DNA from: Poecilobothrus nobilitatus
Taxonomy: Eukaryota; Arthropoda; Insecta; Diptera; Dolichopodidae
DNA length: 64,000 nt
Direction of reading: 5' to 3'
Assembly: GCA_947095535.1 (NCBI GenBank)
Contig: OX352773.1
Span: 29,967,398-30,031,397, forward strand
Shown here piece after piece: positions 25,001-37,800 of the stretch; position 1 is the stretch's first letter; every line of letters starts with the position of its first letter. The position numbers were made by a program, and so were the translations under genes. The notes below the pieces were generated by a model, which was not told the DNA's origin, searched no databases, and was given only the letters and a program-made list of their open reading frames with translations.

Positions 25001-27529
25001 AATTAAAAATTTAAAATAATTTTTTAAAATTGCACTTAAATGTTGATTGCTGTTAGTTTCCATCTTAAATGTTTATTTTATTTGACATTTTTGTTTTTTG
25101 ATTATATAAATGACATTTATTTAATTTGACAAACAGAGCAGAGTCCAGAATATTAGAATGAGAAATAAAAAAACAACATGTGTCCGCCACTGTCGCTGCC
25201 ATATTCTGTCTTTGGTCATTTTCTAAAATAAAATTCTGCCGCTGCCCTCTGCGAGGTTATGTTTCTGATAAGAGTATAAAAAACCAGATGAAAATTTTAC
25301 AAGAAAAAAGAGTAAATAAAATGTTTCAAATAATTTGGCCGCGTAAGCGGCTGGCGTCAAGTTGGCGTCTTTTTTAAAGTTGAATTTGAACAATATTCAA
25401 AGCTAAACGCTGACCGCTGACCTATTTGATAGTTTGATTAAATTGATATTTCTTTTTTATGTTATTTTTATTTTTTTGTAAACAATAAAAAAAACGATTA
25501 AAAGTGATTGTGAAACTTTTTTAAAGTTAAAGTTACACGCCAAAGTCAGCATTGGAGAATGGTTTTAAGTGTTGTTTAATTTTGAAAGGGATACCGTTAA
25601 AAAATTATTGAATTGGCAAAATTAAGTTCAAATAAAATTCGGAATTTGCTCAATTTTATCCATTCACTTTAAATAGAAATTTTTTTTGATATCTAAATTT
25701 GTAATTTTGATGTTAAAAATTTGTAAAGATGGTAAATATTTTTTAAAATCATTAGATTTAAATTTTTACTTCTCTATTACATCTCGTTCATTGCAATTCC
25801 ATTTTTGTAACTGAATTAAACAAATCATAAATAACTTCATATACACATTCATAAAAAAAAATTAAACAAATAAAAAATTATGACAAAAATGAGTCACACT
25901 TTATTTAAATAGTCAACAAATTAAAATAATTAACAAATAAAATTTTGAAATTTTGTCACTTCATATATCATTTTCTTAAAAAAAAAAATTCCTAAACCCA
26001 AAAAAAAAAAAAAAAAAAAAATTAATCAAATAAAAAACTGTTTTCCTTTTTTGTTACATGTACGCATAATTTCAATAACCAGCGTATGCGTTTTGCATAT
26101 AAAAACACTAATCAAAGTCTGTTTCGTTTTTTTTTCTTCTTGCAAATGCAGAAGGATATTAATAAAAAAACAAAAAAAACTTTGCATAAAATAAAACCCT
26201 GCCTGGATCCTTAAAAGTGTTTTTCATTTTTTTTTTTACCTGAATCAAAGAAGCTATGAAGAGGGAAATTAACACTTAAACTGTTGTTGACTTTCAATTG
26301 TTTTATAATATATTTGTTATACTTACACCATAGAAAATTTTTGGGTGTTGGTAGTCTTTTAATCCATGAAATCCCTTTAATATCTTGTTATTATGGACAA
26401 AGAATTAAAGGGAATTTTAATTCATAGGACAAAAGTATTATTTGTACATAATTGAAAGGGCAGATATGGAACTAATTTATGTAAATATGTTTGTGTAATA
26501 AAATTCTCAGCATGAAATTGACGATTGCATAAAACCAACCAGAGCGAACAAATAATTTTTTTTTTTATATAAAAATTTTTTTTTTATAAAGATAAATGAA
26601 AAATAAAAAATTGTTAGTGTGAAAATTTTTTTTTATTTTTTTTTTTTTTACTAATACGATAAATAATTTAATTTTTTTTTTTAGTTTCAAAACACATAGA
26701 TACTAAATTTTCTTGTAGAAATTGACAAATTTTTACTTAGGGTCAAAAAAAATATTGAACCATCTCAAATTTACCCCATTACATAATTGTTTAATTAAAA
26801 GTACATACTTAAAAAGTTTATTATATTCATTTTAATTTTTAAAACTAACTAAAATAAGAGTTTATTTATTTTTTTATCCTTTTATTACATAGTCCTCGAC
26901 AAAGTATTGAACGTGGCATTTTTGTCTTTCAAATATAAGCTAACCCAGTCTTAACAGACACTAAATATATATTTTTTGTGATAAATAGTTTAAAATTTTA
27001 CTTAATCAACCTGAAAGCTAAAATAAATACCATTATCCTTTGGATTATTCATCTTCTTTTCTATTTAGGATTTCAAAAAATAATTTTTGTACCTCTAAAT
27101 TAGCTTTGCTTAAATAAGATTAATATTACATTATTTCTATTAATAAAACAAAAAATTATATTTTACCATAATGTATCCTATTTGCTAAAATGAACACTGA
27201 AATTAACATTACTTGTACGAATTGCACGGCTTGCTTGGGTATAGTAGCATATTTAATAAAAAATAAAAAAAAACATTGTTACCACCATCTCTATCAATCT
27301 TCCATAACTAATTGCCGTATTTATAAAATTTAAATTTTAAAATTACTTCTACGGTAAAAAAAACTTTTAATTACTCTGAATCTGGATCAAAAGAAAGATA
27401 ACTACATGTTATTTATATTCAAATCATGTAAAATTGTAACAAACTATCACATAATTATTTAATAATTGAAAAAGGATAAGAATTTTCGAACGAACGATAA
27501 AAATTCTCAATATTTACTAGGGTTGGCTA
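22051..27529. other. AT-rich spacer, short ORF and a small GC-rich patch
   Basis: Mostly homopolymer-rich sequence (for example 22630-22695, 24145-24160, 26000-26025). It holds a short ATG frame at 23246-23395 (listed separately) and a locally GC-rich patch at 25130-25440 with a perfect 5-base-pair stem, GCCGC, loop GTAA, GCGGC, at 25338-25351. The frame at 25180-25377 begins with GTG, not ATG, and is not accepted as a gene. Confidence 0.45.
23246..23395 (+). CDS. Short unrecognised ORF with protein-like composition (doubtful)
   Basis: An ATG-initiated frame of 49 codons reads MEPIELKLLSTDMSQFVKEK and ends in LLKVLPS before TAA. Unlike nearly all frames here it is balanced in E, K, P, T and hydrophobic residues and not dominated by F, I, N and Y. 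The start context GACCATGG is acceptable. No domain is recognised, it has no visible neighbours, and it could be the remains of a transposon protein or chance. Confidence 0.15.
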   Translation: MEPIELKLLSTDMSQFVKEKVEIFRYPLFPRFKETFSHGTEKLLKVLPS

Positions 27530-27780
27530 CAAAATCTCACGTTTTAAAATCTCGTATCTCAAAATCTCGCATTTAAAAATCTTGCGTTTTACAACAAAAT
27601 ATAATTTTTTCCATTATTAAAAGGTTACCTACAAGATAAAGCCGAAATTCACTTTTTCGTTTTATTTCAATATCAAATTTGAATAAAAATGACAAAATCA
27701 TGAACTTCACAAAAACGTGAGATTTTGACACACAAGGTTTAAAATTCAGATTTATAAAAGCACAAGATTTTGAGACACGT
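27530..27780. mobile_element. Inverted-arm (foldback-like) element with iterated AAAATCTC motifs, copy 1
   Basis: The left arm (27530-27590) holds four successive units, CAAAATCTCACGTTTT, AAAATCTCGTATCTC, AAAATCTCGCATTTA and AAAATCTTGCGTTTTAC, at a 15-16 base period. The right arm (27713-27780) holds the same motif reversed: ACGTGAGATTTTG, a decayed unit, and CACAAGATTTTGAGACACG. The roughly 120-base centre is not repeated. This is the layout of foldback-type DNA elements, whose arms are made of short tandem units. A related structure sits at 63454-64000. The left edge is preceded by TAGGGTTGGCTA. No transposase and no clear target duplication were seen, so the class is inferred from structure. 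Confidence 0.55.
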
Positions 27781-30654
27781 AATTTTAATTTGTTCTCATT
27801 TAGTCCTGTTTTCCTGAATCATAGATATTCAAAAGTATGCGCCTATGTAACACATTTCAAACATTGAACGCACCTATATTATATGTCATTTTGACAGTTG
27901 AAGGTTTGCCATTTATAAAAATGGAGGCGTATACATTACAACATTTTTTTTTTTGTTTTTCTACGAGTGTCGGTGGAAAACTTCAAAAGTAACCCAGATA
28001 AATTGTATGTAATTTTGTTGGACTTTAACCAACAAAGCTAACTCCCCTTTTAAACCAAACTTTAAGTTGGCACCTTTAATACAAATTTGTTATAGGTTTG
28101 TTTAAAAACAGTTTGGTTTATGGGATAAGAATGTGGACAAATTTCTTGGGGAAAAAGGATTTAGGATTATGTGAGATTGGGAACATTTTGAAATTAAATA
28201 AAATTTTTCCATTTTCTAAGTTCTGAATTGGTTGCATGAAATCTAATATGGTTGCATGTAGTCAAATACGGTCTAATATTATTATAATAAATTAAAAAAA
28301 AGATCTAATATTGTATATCTGAACAAAATATTAATTTGTAAACGCTTATGATTTTTTATTCACCATTTAATCTTTACATTAATGGAAACAAAAGAAAATT
28401 CTTGGAAAACGAATATAAAATTAGAAAGGAAAATCTTAAATATGTACGAGTGTAAATAAATATAAATTATTAATTTTTTTTTTTCCTTATTTAGTTTTCT
28501 TTCTTAGTTTTTTATCGTTTTTTTTTAAATTTTGATTATTTGTATTTGTATTGACAGATTTTAATGATAATTTCTTTAGAAAGCCCATATTTTCTTCTTT
28601 TTTTTTAAGAAATTCTTACAATTTTTAACAATTATTAATTTTTCATAATTTATATAGTTTAAAAAAATATAAATAGAAAAATTTCACAACTCATTCTGTT
28701 ATAAAAAAGCAAAAAAAAGAAAAAACAGTCAAAAAAAAAGATGAATTAAGGCACGCAAAATTTACCATTAATTCCAACTAAAATAGTCTTTTCTTTCACA
28801 AATTTCAATTTTTTTGTATTATGGAACAATTCACAAAACAAATCAAATTCAAGACAAAAAAAAATTCTAGAAAATAAAAAAGAAAACAAATAAATATTTA
28901 TTTCAAGTTTTAAAACAATGCTGTTGACCAGTCATTCAGTATTAATAAATCATAAAAATTAATTTCAAAGATGACACATTGAGCATAAATCAAAACAAAA
29001 CGAAATAACAAAAAATTCTCTAGATGATGAAAAATATTTTTGTTACTTCTAAATTCTGTTCTTCTTATTTAAAAAACCTGAGAAAAATAAAAAAAAAAAA
29101 AAACATTTTGTCACAATAAAATCAAAAAAGGAGAAAAAAATCAAATCTGTTAAAAAAATTTCTTTTAATTTTAATTCCATTACAAAAATAACAACAACAA
29201 AAAAAAAATTTTATCATAAGCGATTATTACACCTTTGTTACGCTCAACGCTCTTATGGTTGTCTTTAAAAATGCAATTCTTTTCAAAAGACCAAACAAAT
29301 CATCAATAAAATGTCACATCATTTTACAACAAAATAAAATCAAACTAAAAATAAAAAAAAAAAAATTTAAAATCACTAAAGAAAGTTAAAGAATCCAACC
29401 AATATTTATTTTAAATCCCAAGAAATGCAAAAATTTTTCACAAACACGAAATGGATTTTTATATGTACTATAGCGTATTCCATACGTAATACAAAATTGT
29501 ACTGAATTCAAAATGATGATGATGATAGAAAACAGGGGGGGCTTTCAATTTTTTTTTTTTTTTTTTTGTATTTTCTTCGGCTGTCATATATAAATCTCTT
29601 AAGAAAAGTATACCAAAACAAAAATCCAAAACACGATGCAAAGATTTATATACGATGAAAATTTAAATTGAAGGATTCCAATGATTATACATATTGGTAC
29701 ATATAGTGATGGATAATATATTATGATGATTGATAATAATATGATGATGATGAAAAGCCACACAACTATATATAATAAAGTATATATTATATAATATATA
29801 ACAAAAATATAGCACTATATTCTGTTTGTGTTGTGATTTAAAAAAGAATGAAATTGAAAATAAAATGTATACGACCACCAGAGTAGTAGTGGACACCCCA
29901 TTGCCTCCCATGGGTATATATATACATAATGGGTAAATATATATTTTTTATATTGGTATATATAAATTCAATCCAAAAGGAATAAAGTAAAATATTATTT
30001 TATTATAGTTGGGACATTTCTTATATTATTAGTGATGAATGCCAATGTATAGAATGACTTATAAGAATATAAATAGAATATATTATTATAGTTTTAGACT
30101 TTAATTAAATTGTAGTATAAAAAAAAAAAAAAATTAATTTATTTTTTTATTTTTTCTCTGATTTTCAATTCATATATATACACTTTATGTATATATATAT
30201 ATTAGACTTACAGGGAAAGTGAAAAATTTATTCAAGACTAATTTATTTTAAATTTTTTAAAGACTGAAAGAAAAACTTTTGTTTTTATTTTATTTTTTCT
30301 TCTGTTGTTTGTGATCCAGGAATAGAAAAAAAAAAAAAAAAAAATATCCATAAAATATTATACTTTATATAGGATCGTTTTAAACAGCTAATATTAATTT
30401 CTTATTCTGATCATTTTTAATTCATATATTATATATCTATTGAATTTTAAATTAAATTCAAAATGTGTATAACTTAAGACTTTATAAGTTATTTTTTTAT
30501 TTCTTTTTTTTTATTTTAATTTTCATCAGGTTTTAAAAAAAATAAAACTGAAATTTTTCTAATAAATAAATTCTACAATAGTGGTAAACATCGTTCTTAA
30601 CCTTCTATTTAACACCAACTTCTGTTTTAATATGTAATTATTTTTTTCCCTTTT
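27781..30654. other. AT-rich spacer with poly-A-rich middle
   Basis: From 28680 to 29400 the plus strand is strongly A-rich; T runs dominate on either side. A (GAT)n microsatellite lies at 29513-29527 with a seven-base G run nearby (29536-29542), and another GAT tract at 29735-29753. The frame at 29663-29911 is a by-product of these repeats. No gene seen. Confidence 0.5.
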
Positions 30655-31693
30655 TATACCCTACATATTAAGTACAGGGTATATTAACTTTGGTATGGTG
30701 TTTGTAACCACCAAAAGGAAGCGAGTTAGGTATAGACATGTATATATATTTTGAATCAGGATCACCGCCGGAGTCAATTTAGCGATGTCCGTCCGTCCGT
30801 CCGTACGCACGATAACTCAAAAAATAATGATGCTATCTTGATGAAATTTATACTGTAAGTTAACAATGACTAAGGTAAGGCGGGGATTGTAAATGGGCGA
30901 AATCGGACCATGGGTTCGAGTACCTCCCATACAACTTCCAAAACCTAATACGCATATTTTTGAAATTAATAAAGATAGAAACTTAAAATTTTGTACGAGG
31001 GTGTGTTTTTCTGAATCCCTGATTTGTCCAAAATTTGAGATGAAGTGGAGTGGTTGTTCGGGTACCTCCCATACAACTCCCAAAACCGAACATGCATATC
31101 TTCGAAATTAATAAAGATAGGAACTTCAAATTTGATACGAGGGTGCTGTTTCCTAATTCCCTGATTTGTCTAAAATTTGAGATGAATTGGAGTGGTCGTT
31201 CGGGTACCTCCCATACAACTCCCAAAACCGAACAAGCATATCTTCGAAATTAATAAAAACAGAAACTTCAAATTTGCTACAAGGGTGTTGTTTCCTGAAT
31301 CCCTGATTTGTCCAAAATTTAAGATGAATTAGAATGGTTGTTCGGGTATCTGCCACACAACTCCTAAGACCAAACAAGCATATCTTCGAAATTAATAAAT
31401 ATATAAACTTGAAATTTGATATAAGAATGTTCTACCCTGTTGATGTCTCTAAAATTTGAGATGAATTGGGGTGGTGGTCCGCGTGCCTTCACACACTTCC
31501 CAAGACCTAACAATCATATTTTCGAATTTAATAAAGATAGAAACCTGATATTTTGTACAAAGGTTGTAACAGCATTTATTTTTTTTAGCTTGTATTAAAT
31601 ACCTAACTAAAATAACTTATGGATTTTTAATTTAATTTGAATGTTTTAGGTGTAGGGTATTAATAAGTCGGTTGCACCTGTTATTTTTACTTG
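30655..31693 (+). mobile_element. DINE-1/HINE-like element, subfamily 2, copy 1 (five internal units)
   Basis: The 5' hairpin has arms TATACCCT (30655-30662) and AGGGTATA (30676-30683). A (GTCC)n block follows at 30787-30804, then five diverged tandem units (30893-31577). The 3' sub-terminal repeat is GTGTAGGGTATTA (about 31650-31662), followed by AAGTCGGTTGCACC and the terminal TTATTTTTACTTG. In the copy at 52055-52949 the 3' hairpin is complete; here its right arm is missing. The order matches DINE-1/INE-1 non-autonomous Helentrons. Open frames in both directions between 30817 and 31377 arise from the internal units and are not genes. It would be mobilised only by enzymes from an autonomous relative. 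Confidence 0.8.
30893..31577 (+). repeat. Internal tandem array of about 140-150 base units
   Basis: Five units start near 30893, 31046, 31190, 31330 and 31467. Each carries GGGTACCTCCCATACAACT or a decayed form, then ATATCTTCGAAATTAATAAA, then a TCTAAAATTTGAGATGAAT-like end. Units two and three are most alike; the last two are the most diverged. Central tandem repeats are a common feature of DINE-1-like elements. Confidence 0.8.
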
Positions 31694-33166
31694 TTTTATT
31701 TTTTATTTCCTTTTAATAATTTTTATTTTTTTTTTTCCTTTTAATTAAATTCCAATTATTGCATCATATACGAATTAATTAATTATTTTCTTTAGTTACA
31801 TTTTAGTATTGATCGTTCTATACTGAAAATATTAAATATTGAATTAATGATTTGATTCACAAAATCATTTTTCACAGCTTCCATGTTTAGTTTTAACAAC
31901 AAAAAAAAAAAAAAACATGGACCTGTTGTAAAAAATAATAATCAAAAAAAAAAAAAAATAAAAGAAAAAAAAAAAAAAGAACCTGGTGTGAAAAAATTAA
32001 TTCAAGAAAATAAATAATATTGTATATTAAATTCATTATAAAGTTAAAGAGACAGATACTTGAGTTAAGATCAAGTTCAAAGATAATAAAAAATTGACTA
32101 AATGTGGAAAAATATTAACACTTTAATTTAACACCGGAAATTAAAGGAATTCTGTTTTTTTTTTTTTTATCATTATTGAAATAAAAAAAAAAAAAAAAAA
32201 AAACAACTAGATATTTATTTTGTTGTTTTTTTTTTTTTTTGAGAAAACAAAATTTGTAGACTGGTTGTGATTGTTGTGGAGTATAATATCCAGATGCTAT
32301 ACTCTTATATATTATAAAAGTCCTATGAGATAAAGCACGGGACAATTAAAACTAAAAAATATTTGTTGAATTCTAAGAAGAAAAAACAAAAAAAAAAAAC
32401 AAATACATTAAACGGAAACTCTTGTATATTTGTTACTAATTAATACAATTTGTAAAGATAAAAATTTTTTTTTTAAATAAAAAAAATACACAATGTTCGA
32501 TTAAAAAAAAAAAAAAAATCCCATAGAATCCATATAAAATGTTGTAATAATAATGAAAAAATAAATATTCAGTATATTAGAAATTCAGAATCATACTTTG
32601 ATTGTTATCGCAAAATTTAAAATAATATTTATAGATTTAAAGATATACAATTTTGAATTGATCAATTTATAGATTTTTATATAAATTTTAGACTAAAAAT
32701 AGAAAAAAAAAAAATATTTTTGAGTTAGAAAAAGAAATTTATAGATAAGTTAAAATGGTGAAAGAATGATTTAAAAAAAAAAATTAACTGTTTTAATAAA
32801 AATTTTTTTATTTATTTATTTCTAAAAAAAAAAAAATTGGTTACTTTTTTATTTTTTATTTATTTGTTTCATTCTTACTCAAATGAACTTATTCAGCTCG
32901 TACAGAGTGTAATTCAATTTCACAATAAACTTAAAAAACTATCAAATGCCAATATACAAAACAAAATAAAAAAAAAATTTCAAAGCAATAAAAACAATAA
33001 AATAACAATTATTATTATATTAAGATAACAGACCAAATAAAAAATTATAAGCAATATGCAAATTGGAATTTACACAAAACCTAGACAGTAAATGATAAAA
33101 ACTTTAAAACAAGAAAATTAAAAGTAAAATATTTTATCATAATCTAGAAATTTTGGTATCTATAGT
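31694..33166. other. Homopolymer-rich spacer
   Basis: Dense A runs (31900-31980, 32180-32205, 32500-32518, 32820-32836) and T runs. The frames at 32115-32345 and 32837-33028 are homopolymer-driven. No element ends were found. Confidence 0.55.
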
Positions 33167-33900
33167 TTATATAGAATTAAAAAGATGTTCGCTAAACTTG
33201 TTCTTAAATTTATTTATATCAGATATATTTTTTTTTATCTCAGAAGGCAACGCATTGCAGATTTTATAAGCTTTGTTATGTATAGTATCTTGATTATTAA
33301 ATGTTATTCTGAATGAAGTGATAAGAATATTATCAGCATTTTTTGTTTCATAAGAGTGTACTTCACTGTTCAAAACCGGCTTTATGTTTGAATTTAAGTT
33401 GTTATGACGAATTAAATGCGCTTGTGTAGCAACCTTGTCAACAAATGTATTGGCAGTATTTTATTGTTTACATGAATTATACGTGTTGCCGTTCTGCATT
33501 TATATCCAAATAGATTTTTAATTGCTTTATTTTGAACAATTTAAAGTAATTTAATATATTTGTTATACGTATTTCCCCAAAATAATTATGGCATATGTAA
33601 TGGTTGAGTGAAACATTCTAAAATACACTGCCCTTTTCATACTGTACGGTACTCTGTTATTGATATATCTAAATATACCAGGAATTTTTCTCGCTTTTTA
33701 GAGTTGCTTCCTAATTTGATTTTCCCAAGACAACTGCTCATCAATTAATACAATCAAGTATTTAATATGGTTGACCATTTCCAAGTGATTATTATTAAGC
33801 GTAATCCGTAGTTTGTCATCAAGTTTTCTTTTGAATATCATGAACTGAGTTTTAGAAGAACAATGTTGGTCCAAGAGAGCTTCCTTGTATAACTCCAAAA
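33167..33900 (-). pseudogene. LINE reverse transcriptase remnant lacking its catalytic box (Jockey/CR1-like)
   Basis: On the minus strand, from high to low coordinates: GVIQGSSLGPTLF (33896-33859), the conserved 'GVPQGSxLGPLLF' block; then, in another frame, KTQFMIF and VNHIKYLIVLIDEQLSW (about 33855-33715), the 'KT..MxF ... V...KYLGxxID..LxW' block; then MFHSTITYAIIILGKY (about 33620-33570), the 'YGIxxWG' block; and finally AYKICNALPSEIKK with a lysine-rich C-terminus at 33373-33167. Between the first two blocks the segment with the YADD catalytic aspartates is missing. The fragment carries stops and frameshifts and is dead. It belongs to the non-LTR polymerase family and shows no recognisable poly-A tail. 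Confidence 0.75.
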
Positions 33901-34689
33901 TCATTTTGCCTAAATTGCCTAAAAATTGACATAAAACTTTTATTTTAAAATTATTTTCATACACTGTACTAATTTCTATACATATTTTAAAAAATAAATT
34001 TTCGTTTCGGTAATCCCAAGTTTCTTTGAGACTTTTTTTTCATATTTTATATGTTTCTGCTTTAATTTCTTTACCAGTCCAGTGATGAGTACACTTTATT
34101 TTGCCAAAACATTTATATTATAATCCACTATACAAGATATTCCACGATAAGTTTCACATGTAGCAAGAGGAGATAGAGGAACAAAAATTTGTATGGGAGA
34201 AGGATGAATATTTTTAACGGTCACATAGTTTCAAAGAAAGGATTCTATTTCTAACGGTTTTTAAAATAATAATATATTCATAAAGTTTGGGAGAAAGTTG
34301 CATATTTTCAACGGTATTCAAAGATTTTTTTAAAAAGGGCATATTATATCTTTTTCCCTGTAACATAGTAAGTAATAAGACACATAGAACAACATAGGAA
34401 GGATTTATAAAATATTAAGATTATCAACTTTCATATGAAAAACATCTAAATTTATTTCTTGTTATCTTAGTTATAGAAAATTATATTTGTTTTTTAAATT
34501 GAAACATTTAGAATAATTTTAGGTTTATTTTAGAAATAATACAAGAAATTTTTATTAATCTAGAAATTTTATTTCATTTTTAAATTTTCCAAGATTTAAG
34601 CTTAAATTGATAAGATATGATAATAATTTGTATCATATCTCTTACCGTTTCCGATATAATTCAATATAAACTCCTGTACTTTACTGGAA
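33901..34689. other. Spacer, possibly more decayed LINE sequence
   Basis: Sequence up to about 34020 could be the upstream part of the LINE remnant but has no readable motif. From 34100 to 34350 moderately complex sequence includes loosely repeated AACGGT-containing segments. Nothing identifiable. Confidence 0.4.
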
Positions 34690-34861
34690 TTTTTTTTTTT
34701 TTTAGCTTAAAGGAAATTACATACCCTTCGGTTTCAGGCGTGGCTGTAAATATCATAAGGGAGAATTATTCTTACGACATGTGTGGAATTGGAATCCACA
34801 CTCTCTCTGTGTTTACAGCGTAGTTTATACGCTCTTACCCACTATGTCACCGATGCGCCTT
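34690..34861 (-). mobile_element. SINE-A copy 3, degenerate
   Basis: On the minus strand it starts near 34861 with AAGGCGCATCGGTGACATAG, keeps the A-box region (ACATAGTGGGTAAGAGCG) and the TACGCTGTAAACAC segment, and has an altered B box (GGATTCCAATTCC). The TTTACAGCCACGCCTGAA body segment is present. The terminal CCACAT/ATGTGG hairpin seen in copies 1 and 2 is missing, and the A tail is the T run at 34690-34703. No clear target duplication. The altered B box should weaken Pol III transcription. Frames at 34617-34823 and 34781-34978 overlap it and are not genes. Confidence 0.75.
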
Positions 34862-37800
34862 AAAGTAAAACAAGTTTATATTGAATTATTTCAAAAACTA
34901 AATTGCATACGAATCCTCTTTAATAATAAGAACACTTTCAAAAATATCAATGTAACAGGTTCATCACAAAATTCCTAACCAAAATTTAAAGTCAATTATT
35001 TGTCTAAGAAACCAAATATAAAAATTTATAATCCTCTATTATACATACCCTTACTTATAAAAATGAATCCAATCTAATCCACATTTGCTATAATACATGC
35101 ATTATTAAAATTACAGGATTTTTTAATCAATTTCAAATTTTTATAATATTTAAAATTAAAAAAAAACAAAAAAACAAACATTTTTTATTTTATGTTACCA
35201 AATATGTAAAACAATCATTGCATTACAACATAAAAATTAATCTTATTTTTCTATACCGTGACATACGTACATTTTTCTTTTTTTTTTTTTTTTTGATGAA
35301 TCCTTTCTACCCATCTTGAATATTGTTTTTACCTATTTTAACAAAAATGCAATCAATTCAAAAAGATAAGAACAAACACAAAAAAAAAAAAAAAAATAAC
35401 AAATGAACTATCGCTAAGCAAGGAAAACGCATCATTATCATTTTTCCTATTTTTTCTTTTTTTTTTTTAAATAAAAAATTCACCCCCTTCTGTAAAAGGC
35501 GTAAATACAACAAAATGTAACCGAAGGCAAATGAACATGTACATACACATATATGTATAATATAAGATCAGTACATATGTTAACGTAATTACTCTCTTGA
35601 AAGTCGTATATGTGTAACCAACCCCCTTTATTCAATTGTTCGTTTGAATTCGTAATATTGCATATAATAAAAAAAATAAAAAAAAAAAAACAAAAACAAA
35701 AAAACTAAAAGAAAAATTTTGCCAGAAACTTTTTGGCTTGTTGACTGATAGGCAGACTATATATATATATATATATATAGTACAGCTCAGTTACACCACC
35801 AAAAGTAAATTTGTTTTATTATCATAAGGATACAATTATACATTTAATAAGATAGATATAATGGTATTGTTATTGTTTGTATTGTTGTTGTGTTGTTATC
35901 CTTGTAAAGGATAATGGTTGGTAAAATTTATTTTTGACAGCTTTAGTTTTTCTTTAAATTTATTTTACTTGTGTTTTTTTTTTTATTCGGAAAATTAGAA
36001 ATTGATTAGATAAAATGGGAGTGCCATATGTCCAAATAAAAATCATTTTTATGAACGAAAAAAAATTATCTGAGGTAAATAATTTTCATGTTATTGCTTT
36101 TATTTTTATTTTATTAAATAAAAATTCTTTTGTTCTCATAAAAAAAAAAAAAAAGAGCAAATATTAAAAATAATTTTTTTTTATTTGTTATTTAAATTTC
36201 AATTTGCTTCCAGTGTATATTTATAGATAGTTTTTAACTGGTTTTAAATATCCTAAAGATATTTTTCTCGTTCTTCTTTTATGATATATTATACAATATT
36301 CAACTAATTAATGATAATTGTTAAGTGGAAGGACTAAAAGGACTATGGTTTTTTTGTTTTTTTTTTTTTTTTTTTTGTAATAAATATAGCATTTGCATTT
36401 AATTAAATTCAATTTACTTACAATATGGTATAATCTTATGTGTATTTTTTGATGAATCTTGGATGATAATAATGACATTGATGTTAATTTTTTAAATAAA
36501 TGAAATTATGGTAGATTTTGTTTGTTATTTTAAGGATTTAAATCTAAAATGGGGTTAAGTTTTATGTAGACTATAAGTTTGCAAACAATTAATAGTAAAA
36601 AAAAAACAATTAAAAACACTTGTAACTAAATTTTATCTTTAATATTTGTATACTCGTAGTTAAATTTTTTTATGGACAGTGATTTTTAAAACAAAAAGGT
36701 TATGGTTCAAAAAATATTCAAATTTATATTTTGATTAAAGATAATTAATGTTATTTCTGTCTTATGTAATTCTTCCTTATAGTTATGTATTTAGAAGCAT
36801 AAATTCCAGAAAAGGAATTGAAATTACAGTTAAGATGAAAATATATTTTATATACTAATTGAATACACTCGTTCCTACACATTGGACAACACGATCAATA
36901 AAATTTTGTTAGAAATTTGTCAAATAATTCAAATCGTTTTTTTTTAATCTTAAAAACCCCCACATTTTATCCCCAATTAAAATAACTTATTCCTGTCCTG
37001 CGCTCCGGACCTTTAAACACATTAATATGCAATGAAACGCGTAATTTTTTTTTACTATCGTTAAAAAGTTCATATTTGAATGGAACAATTGGGAATAATT
37101 ATTTATAGTTAAACGTATGCTAAATAAGTTTTGGTTCATATTAAATTATTTTATAATATCCAAAAAACTTTTCAAACATTCACAAAAAAGTTGAAGTAAT
37201 TTTTGACAAAAAAAAAAAATAAAAATAAAAATCAAAAATTAACTGTAAATTAAAAAAAAAAAAAAATTTTATAAAAAGAAAAGTTTTCTTTTTCAGAATT
37301 TAATCTAAAGTATATAAAGTGCAAAAGAGATGGTAAAACTTATCTCATTCATCGTATATTAGAATGTTTTCAAAAAAAAAAAAAACAAGGAAAAGAAAAA
37401 GAAAAAACAAAATACTGGTGTCCTCTAGTGATGACAATTTAAAACAAAAAAAAATTTTTTTTTGAAATTATTTAAAGTTTAAAGAGCTTTTATATGTTTA
37501 AATTTTATTTAAATTTTTTTTTTTTCTTTTTGAAAAACTGTTCATGTTTATTTTTTACGAGCAGAAAAGTTTTTGCTTACAACGTTATCAATGGATCAGA
37601 AGAATTTTCCATAAGTTTTTTTTTTTATTTTTATATTTTAAGAAAAAACAAAAAAAAAATAAAAATTTTTTTTTTAACTTTATTTTAAAATAAGACAAAA
37701 ATATATCAAAAAACTGTTATAGGTCCCAAAAGAGGCGTTTTTTTTTAATGGAGACGGAATGAAATTAATATTTAAATAAGGTGGAGAAATTCTAGACTGG

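Noticed and set aside
25180..25377. 65-codon frame with MSATVAA-like start
   Set aside because: The start codon is GTG, unsuitable for a eukaryotic gene; several other frames here (for example 62400) have the same problem.
26090..26125. TTTTGCATATAAAAACAC as a possible TATA box
   Set aside because: TATAAA-like strings are expected by chance at this AT content, and no initiator or coding sequence follows.
30817..31377. Overlapping open frames on both strands with GGTRT and QLPKPN-type repeated peptides
   Set aside because: They arise from the HINE internal tandem units; the same peptides recur at 52378-52795 in the other copy.
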